Part shown: in pieces, positions 49,851 to 53,230 of the stretch
How the letters are laid out: every line of letters begins with the position of its first letter
How positions within the stretch are numbered: the first letter of the stretch is position 1
DNA from: Streptomyces sp. CB01881
GTDB taxonomy: Bacteria; Actinomycetota; Actinomycetes; Streptomycetales; Streptomycetaceae
NCBI RefSeq assembly: GCF_002953255.1
Contig: NZ_CP026498.1
Coordinates: 582,984 to 636,213, forward strand
Length of the DNA: 53,230 nt
Direction of reading: 5' to 3'
Program-made: the position numbers and the translations under genes
Notes under the pieces: model-generated
What the model was told of the DNA's origin: nothing
The model's input: only the letters and a program-made list of their open reading frames with translations
Databases searched by the model: none

Positions 49851-50162
49851 TCAGCCCCCATACCGGTCCGCATACGCGTCGGCGTACAGCGAGGCGGGGA
49901 ATTCGGGATGTGTCACCCATGCAGAGATGCTCTCGATGACGACGGCCCATGAGCGCGCTGCCTCATCGAATTCACCCTTCTTCAAGGCGATCGAGGTTCG
50001 TGCGAGTCTCCTGTCCACAAGTTGAGACCATGCCTCAAATGCCGTAGCAATGTCCGGATCGCATGATGCGAGCTTGGCGCGACTGCGCCGCTGGCGGGTG
50101 ATGACGAACTCCCGCGCTGCGTCGTACTGCTCCTTGGTCGGAATGCCTTTGGGTGTAGTCAT
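49851..50162 (-). CDS. Small helical protein, candidate immunity protein
   Basis: 103 residues: PTKEQYDAAREFVITRQRRS, DIATAFEAWSQLVDRRLART, KGEFDEAARSWAVVIESISA and WVTHPEFPASLYADAYADR, all predicted helical, no signal peptide. I do not recognise the family. It is the last gene of the type VII toxin operon; ATG 50162 overlaps the stop of the T7SS-associated gene (ATGA) with GAGGGA 5 bases upstream. Its position after a toxin gene is the basis for calling it an immunity candidate. Confidence 0.6.
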   Translation of the reverse strand: MTTPKGIPTKEQYDAAREFVITRQRRSRAKLASCDPDIATAFEAWSQLVDRRLARTSIALKKGEFDEAARSWAVVIESISAWVTHPEFPASLYADAYADRYGG

Positions 50163-50749
50163 TTCCATCCCTCGTCGCTCGTTTCCGGACTTGCGGCAAT
50201 CGCCTGATAGAGATCCTCGAACGGAATGGTTACGGTCACCCGACTTCCAGGGTTTATTCGCAGATCCACACCCCCCGGGATTTTTGCCAGGACACGCACC
50301 GGCATCGGTACGGCGCCGGGCCAGTCTTGCGGGAGATAGTCGGGCGAGGTGCAACCCTCCAGAACTCCTCGGTCGTTCTCTCCCGAAATCACGAAGGGCC
50401 TCTGCCGCTCCGGAGTGGAATATACGAGGATCTCCGCTCTCAGAAGCTCGTCCAGAAAAACCTGCTCACTGCAGTACCCGGTGGCTGTCAACTGGAGCTT
50501 GTTCTCCAGGTCGTTGACCGGAGGGGTCAGCCCGAGTGCCATGGGTGAGGGCTTGTAATTCGGGTTGTGCATGAACCGCACAACATTCCCTGTCTGATCG
50601 ATCTGCCAGGCCCCCACCACGCCATGCGCGGGCACCTCTCCCTCAGGATCGAAACCCGGATCTATCGAATAGAGCCACTGGCCCGGCCGCTGCTTCGCTG
50701 CTGCACGCATGGAGTTGGTCAGTTCAGGCTCCCGGCGTCCAGCCGTCAT
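50159..50749 (-). CDS. Type VII secretion system-associated protein
   Basis: 196 residues of the actinobacterial T7SS-associated/SseB-like family. GQWLYSIDPGFDPEGEVPAH, GVVGAWQIDQTGNVVRFMHN and PNYKPSPMALGL form the conserved N-terminal segment; a second half (LLRAEILVYSTPERQRPFVI, VTIPFEDLYQAI) is SseB-like. Such genes follow LXG/WXG-type toxin genes. ATG 50749 with AGGACAGGA upstream. Its GAW...NPxYxP motif also occurs at the end of the adjacent toxin. Confidence 0.8.
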   Translation of the reverse strand: MTAGRREPELTNSMRAAAKQRPGQWLYSIDPGFDPEGEVPAHGVVGAWQIDQTGNVVRFMHNPNYKPSPMALGLTPPVNDLENKLQLTATGYCSEQVFLDELLRAEILVYSTPERQRPFVISGENDRGVLEGCTSPDYLPQDWPGAVPMPVRVLAKIPGGVDLRINPGSRVTVTIPFEDLYQAIAASPETSDEGWK

Positions 50750-50804
50750 CTTGATCCTGTCCTTTCGGGCTTTTGCTGTCTCGAATCTTCCACAATGCCC
50801 GGCC

Positions 50805-52589
50805 CTAGGGTGCGTGACTGCCCGAATTTCTTCCCAGCTCCGGCCTGTAGTACGGATTCTCAACATAGCGGACCGGCACGCCGTCCTTCATCTCCCAGGC
50901 GCCCTTGATGTTCTCGACACGCACTCCGCCCGGAAATACGACTTCACGCTCTTCTTCGTAAGGGGTGTGCTTCCCCAGGGTGGCGTTGACGTCGATACCA
51001 CCCTCTGCATCGATATCATAGCGCCAGGGCTTTGAGCCACCAACCTCGGCCAGCGGATCTCGCGTCGTGCCGACGAATATCGAGTTCTCGTTCTTGTTCG
51101 CATAAGTGTAGAGATTGTTGAAATCTTCGACCCAGGGTTTAAATCCGGTATCTGGCTTGAAGATCTCGTCCGGCGCCCTGCGCTCGAAGCGGAAAAGGTC
51201 CTCGTCCGTGGTCCGCCACTTTGGAGCGTGCTCCATGCCGCTGAGATCGACATTCTTGTTGGCCGCCGACTTCAAAGGGTCGGTCGGCCATGCGCTGACG
51301 CTCTGGTCTTCAAGCTCCAAAAGCTTCCGAAGCTCTTCCGGAAGACCTGCTCTTTCGGCTTCCTTTGCCGCCTTCTCCGCAGCCTCCTTGGCAGCCTTGT
51401 CCGCCGCTTCCTGAGCTGCCTTGGCGGCGGCCTGCTCGGCGGCTTCATTCGCCGCCTTCTCCGCGGCCTTCTTGGCGGCGTTCTCGGCGACGGCGGCGGC
51501 TTCGCGTTCGGCGAGGGTGGCGGCGGTGCCACCGCCTCCGGTGCCGGCGCCGATGAGGAAGTTGCCGACGAGTTTGCCGCTCGCCTCGGACGGGTCGTTG
51601 CCCCAGCCGCTGCCGACCAGGCCCTTGAGGAGGTCGACGGGGTGGTCGCCGGCCTGGATCAGGCCGGCGGTGGTGGTGGACAGGCCGTCGAGGTACTGGG
51701 CCGGGTGGGACAGGTTGTACGGGTCCATCGGGTTCAGCGAGCGGCCGAGCTTGATCATGTCGGTACCGCTCTTGACCAGACCGCCGTAGAAATGCTCGTA
51801 CGCCACCGGGACGCCCATCAGGCCGTCCTTGACGTCGGCCTTGAGGATCTGCATCTTGCTCGGCATGGCGGGCGCCGCCGCGACCGCGGCGCCGATCGCC
51901 CCGGCGGCGGTGCGTGCGGCGGAGTCCCGCTGGGCGCGGGCCGCGTCCAGCTTCTCCGCGGCGTGCTGGAAGTCCGCCTCGGCCGGGTTCTTGAAGTCGA
52001 CCGGCCGGTCGTGGACCATCGCGTCCTCGATCGCGGCCTTCGCGGCCGCGTCGGCCTTCTTCTTCGCCGCCTTCCACAACCTGGCCGCCTCCGCGGCCTC
52101 GCCCTGTGCCCAGGTGACGGTGTGCGCGTACGCCTCCAGGGCGGCGGCGGCCTTGCCGCAGGCGTCCGCGGCGGTCAGCCACTGCCTGGGCTGCGGGTCG
52201 AACGCCTTCTGGAAGGCCTCCGCGGCGGCGCCGGTCCAGTGCTCGTGGTCCAGCCTGGCCAGGCCGGTGCCGGTCTTCTCGAACGCGTCGTGGAACCTCT
52301 TCAGGTGCCCGGCGGCCTCGTTGAGCTTCTTCGCGTCCCCGTGGACCAGTTCCTTCGGGTCATCGGTCTGGTCGAGCCCGCGCTCGCCGACCTTCAGCCC
52401 GGCCCCGTCGGCGACGTCGTCGCCCCACCCGTTGACCTTCTGGGCCGCGCCGTGCAGCCCGGCCTCGTCCAGGGCGCCGCCCACCAGGTGGGAGCCCTTC
52501 TGGACGACCTTCCCGCCGGCCTTCACACCCGAGTCGACGACGGCATCGGTCGCGTCGACGAGGTCGGTGAGGCTGAAGTGCAGGCCCAT
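50805..52589 (-). CDS. Type VII polymorphic toxin with ADP-ribosyltransferase C-terminus
   Basis: 594 residues. The N-terminal about 240 residues are a helical WXG/LXG-like secretion domain (KKLNEAAGHLKRFHDAFEKT, DHEHWTGAAAEAFQKAF with WTG at 118-120). A pretoxin segment with a Gly-rich hydrophobic stretch (339-357) and an Ala/Lys/Glu coil (358-413) follow. Residues about 455-594 are pierisin/scabin-like ADP-ribosyltransferase: DLFRFERRAPDEIFK (NAD-contacting Arg467), SIFVGTT (503-509, the STS-type strand) and PYEEEREVVFPGG with the E545-x-E547 turn. The protein would be exported by type VII secretion and modify DNA/nucleotide or protein targets. ATG 52589 overlaps the upstream stop (TGATG). 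Confidence 0.85.
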   Translation of the reverse strand: MGLHFSLTDLVDATDAVVDSGVKAGGKVVQKGSHLVGGALDEAGLHGAAQKVNGWGDDVADGAGLKVGERGLDQTDDPKELVHGDAKKLNEAAGHLKRFHDAFEKTGTGLARLDHEHWTGAAAEAFQKAFDPQPRQWLTAADACGKAAAALEAYAHTVTWAQGEAAEAARLWKAAKKKADAAAKAAIEDAMVHDRPVDFKNPAEADFQHAAEKLDAARAQRDSAARTAAGAIGAAVAAAPAMPSKMQILKADVKDGLMGVPVAYEHFYGGLVKSGTDMIKLGRSLNPMDPYNLSHPAQYLDGLSTTTAGLIQAGDHPVDLLKGLVGSGWGNDPSEASGKLVGNFLIGAGTGGGGTAATLAEREAAAVAENAAKKAAEKAANEAAEQAAAKAAQEAADKAAKEAAEKAAKEAERAGLPEELRKLLELEDQSVSAWPTDPLKSAANKNVDLSGMEHAPKWRTTDEDLFRFERRAPDEIFKPDTGFKPWVEDFNNLYTYANKNENSIFVGTTRDPLAEVGGSKPWRYDIDAEGGIDVNATLGKHTPYEEEREVVFPGGVRVENIKGAWEMKDGVPVRYVENPYYRPELGRNSGSHAP

Positions 52590-53149
52590 CAGTGGTCACC
52601 CGCCGCGGCCTCGGCGATCTGCTGGTAGATCCCGAACGGCCCCTCCAGCTTCTCCTTGCCGACGTCCTTCCACGTCTTCCCGATGTTGTCGAAGGCCTTG
52701 TCCGCGGACTCCTGCGAGAAGTCGGGGTTGGTGAGCTGGGTGTACGGGTTGTCGCCCAGGACCGCGTCCCAGGACTTGCCCTCGATCTGCTCCTCGCTCT
52801 GGTGCGGGTTGCCGATGCCCGCCGCGACGACGTCCTTCAGCAGGCCGCTGCCGTACTTCTCCTGCTCGTGGTAGAAACCCGCCGACAGGCCGAGCTTCAC
52901 GGCGATGTCGGTGCCCTCCTGCACCAGCGACCGCACCCCCCACGACCAGCGCTCGCAGAAGTCGGTGAACACCGCCTGCAGGTCCGGGTGGCCGGCCTCC
53001 ATGCCGGTCAGCTCCAGCCCCGAGAACCCCCGCCCGGACTCCGCCAGACCCGCGATCCCCAGCCCCTGCAACTCGGCGATCGCCCCGTTGATGCCCTCCT
53101 CCGCCAGCTTCAGCGCCTGCGGATCAACCCCGAACCCCGAACCCGCCAT
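52589..53149 (-). CDS. WXG-like helical partner of the toxin
   Basis: 186 residues, largely helical (GINGAIAELQGLGIAGLAES, FCERWSWGVRSLVQEGTDIA, SADKAFDNIGKTWKDVGKEK). It resembles the actinobacterial proteins encoded immediately before type VII polymorphic toxins; a WSWG bend and a central helix pair suit an ESX/WXG100-related partner or chaperone. It begins at ATG 53149 (GTG 53158 possible) and is coupled to the toxin by TGATG. Confidence 0.7.
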   Translation of the reverse strand: MAGSGFGVDPQALKLAEEGINGAIAELQGLGIAGLAESGRGFSGLELTGMEAGHPDLQAVFTDFCERWSWGVRSLVQEGTDIAVKLGLSAGFYHEQEKYGSGLLKDVVAAGIGNPHQSEEQIEGKSWDAVLGDNPYTQLTNPDFSQESADKAFDNIGKTWKDVGKEKLEGPFGIYQQIAEAAAGDH

Positions 53150-53230
53150 TGCCCCCACCCGTCGTCGTCAGTGGCCCGTCCAGGGCCACGTCGTCCGGCA
53201 CGATCCCCCGCATCGGCGGGAACAGCATCG
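53124..53230 (-). CDS. Partial 3' end of an upstream gene
   Basis: A minus frame enters from the right edge (MLFPPMRGIVPDDVALDGPL, then TTTGGGNGGFGVRG) and stops at 53126-53124, overlapping the start of the helical partner by 26 bases. Codons have strong G/C third positions, unlike the two other frames. Probably the last about 35 codons of a gene of the same T7SS operon; nothing else can be said from the fragment. Confidence 0.6.
   Translation of the reverse strand, partial: MLFPPMRGIVPDDVALDGPLTTTGGGNGGFGVRG

Noticed and set aside
1..53230. tRNA or rRNA genes, integrase or attachment sites
   Set aside because: No CCA-ending cloverleaf, GGTTCGAATCC-type T-loop, rRNA core sequence, integrase or flanking direct repeats were noticed by eye; a tRNAscan run would settle the tRNA part.

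Overview
The window is about 53 kb of very GC-rich DNA with strong G/C bias at third codon positions, GTG/TTG starts, GGAGG-type ribosome sites, Tat and Sec exported proteins, an LAXTG cell-wall anchor, an Scr1/WhiJ-type HTH plus DUF397 pair and a TTA (bldA-type) leucine codon. All of this points to a streptomycete (Streptomyces or Kitasatospora, family Streptomycetaceae). The assignment is inferred from protein families and composition; no rRNA or tRNA gene is present to confirm it.

Region 1-13.2 kb is a patchwork of small transcription units: a secreted Cys/Gly-motif protein broken by two frameshifts, a DinB-like protein, a flavin/PNPOx-like protein, a NarL-type two-component pair, a secreted alpha/beta hydrolase, a CBS-pair protein, an AraC regulator with a glyoxalase-fold protein, a remnant MmcQ/YjbR gene ending at a large inverted repeat, a LigD-like polymerase-ligase fusion, a SARP/BTAD tail remnant, and a stress-type cluster (HAD-like, DUF3040, PRC-barrel, DJ-1/PfpI).

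Region 13.3-34 kb: a flavinylation/electron-transfer module (ferric-reductase-like membrane flavoprotein, FMN-binding protein, ApbE), a GNAT acetyltransferase, a secreted TNT-family NAD-glycohydrolase-like toxin, a small membrane protein, a geranylgeranyl-reductase-family enzyme, an orphan amino-acid-binding lipoprotein, an LAXTG surface protein, a frameshifted ChaA-type cation/proton antiporter, an FHA-like protein coupled to a one-piece Ser/Thr kinase-transglycosylase fusion, a Tat-exported SDR, a small secreted protein, a polysaccharide deacetylase with a CelD/BioF2-type acetyltransferase, an APH-fold kinase and a MalY/PatB-like aminotransferase coupled to a YheO-type regulator whose promoter carries two inverted-repeat operators.

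Region 35-43 kb holds three consecutive exported beta-propeller proteins (YVTN, lipoprotein, NHL) and an FAD aromatic hydroxylase. Region 43-53 kb is the accessory part: a frameshifted single-pass membrane protein, a membrane-anchored Cys/Gly-rich miniprotein followed by a GRDP-like protein, the HTH/DUF397 pair, a small protein and NUDIX-like gene, a dead HAD gene, a STAND-like P-loop NTPase with a WD40-type propeller, and, reading in from the right edge, a type VII secretion toxin operon: a partial gene, a helical secretion partner, an LXG/WXG-type polymorphic toxin with a pierisin/scabin-like ADP-ribosyltransferase C-terminus, a T7SS-associated protein, and a small candidate immunity gene. 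The strongest leads for new biology are this toxin operon, including a motif shared by toxin tail and partner, the NTPase-WD40 gene, the Cys/Gly-rich plus GRDP cassette and the kinase-transglycosylase fusion.
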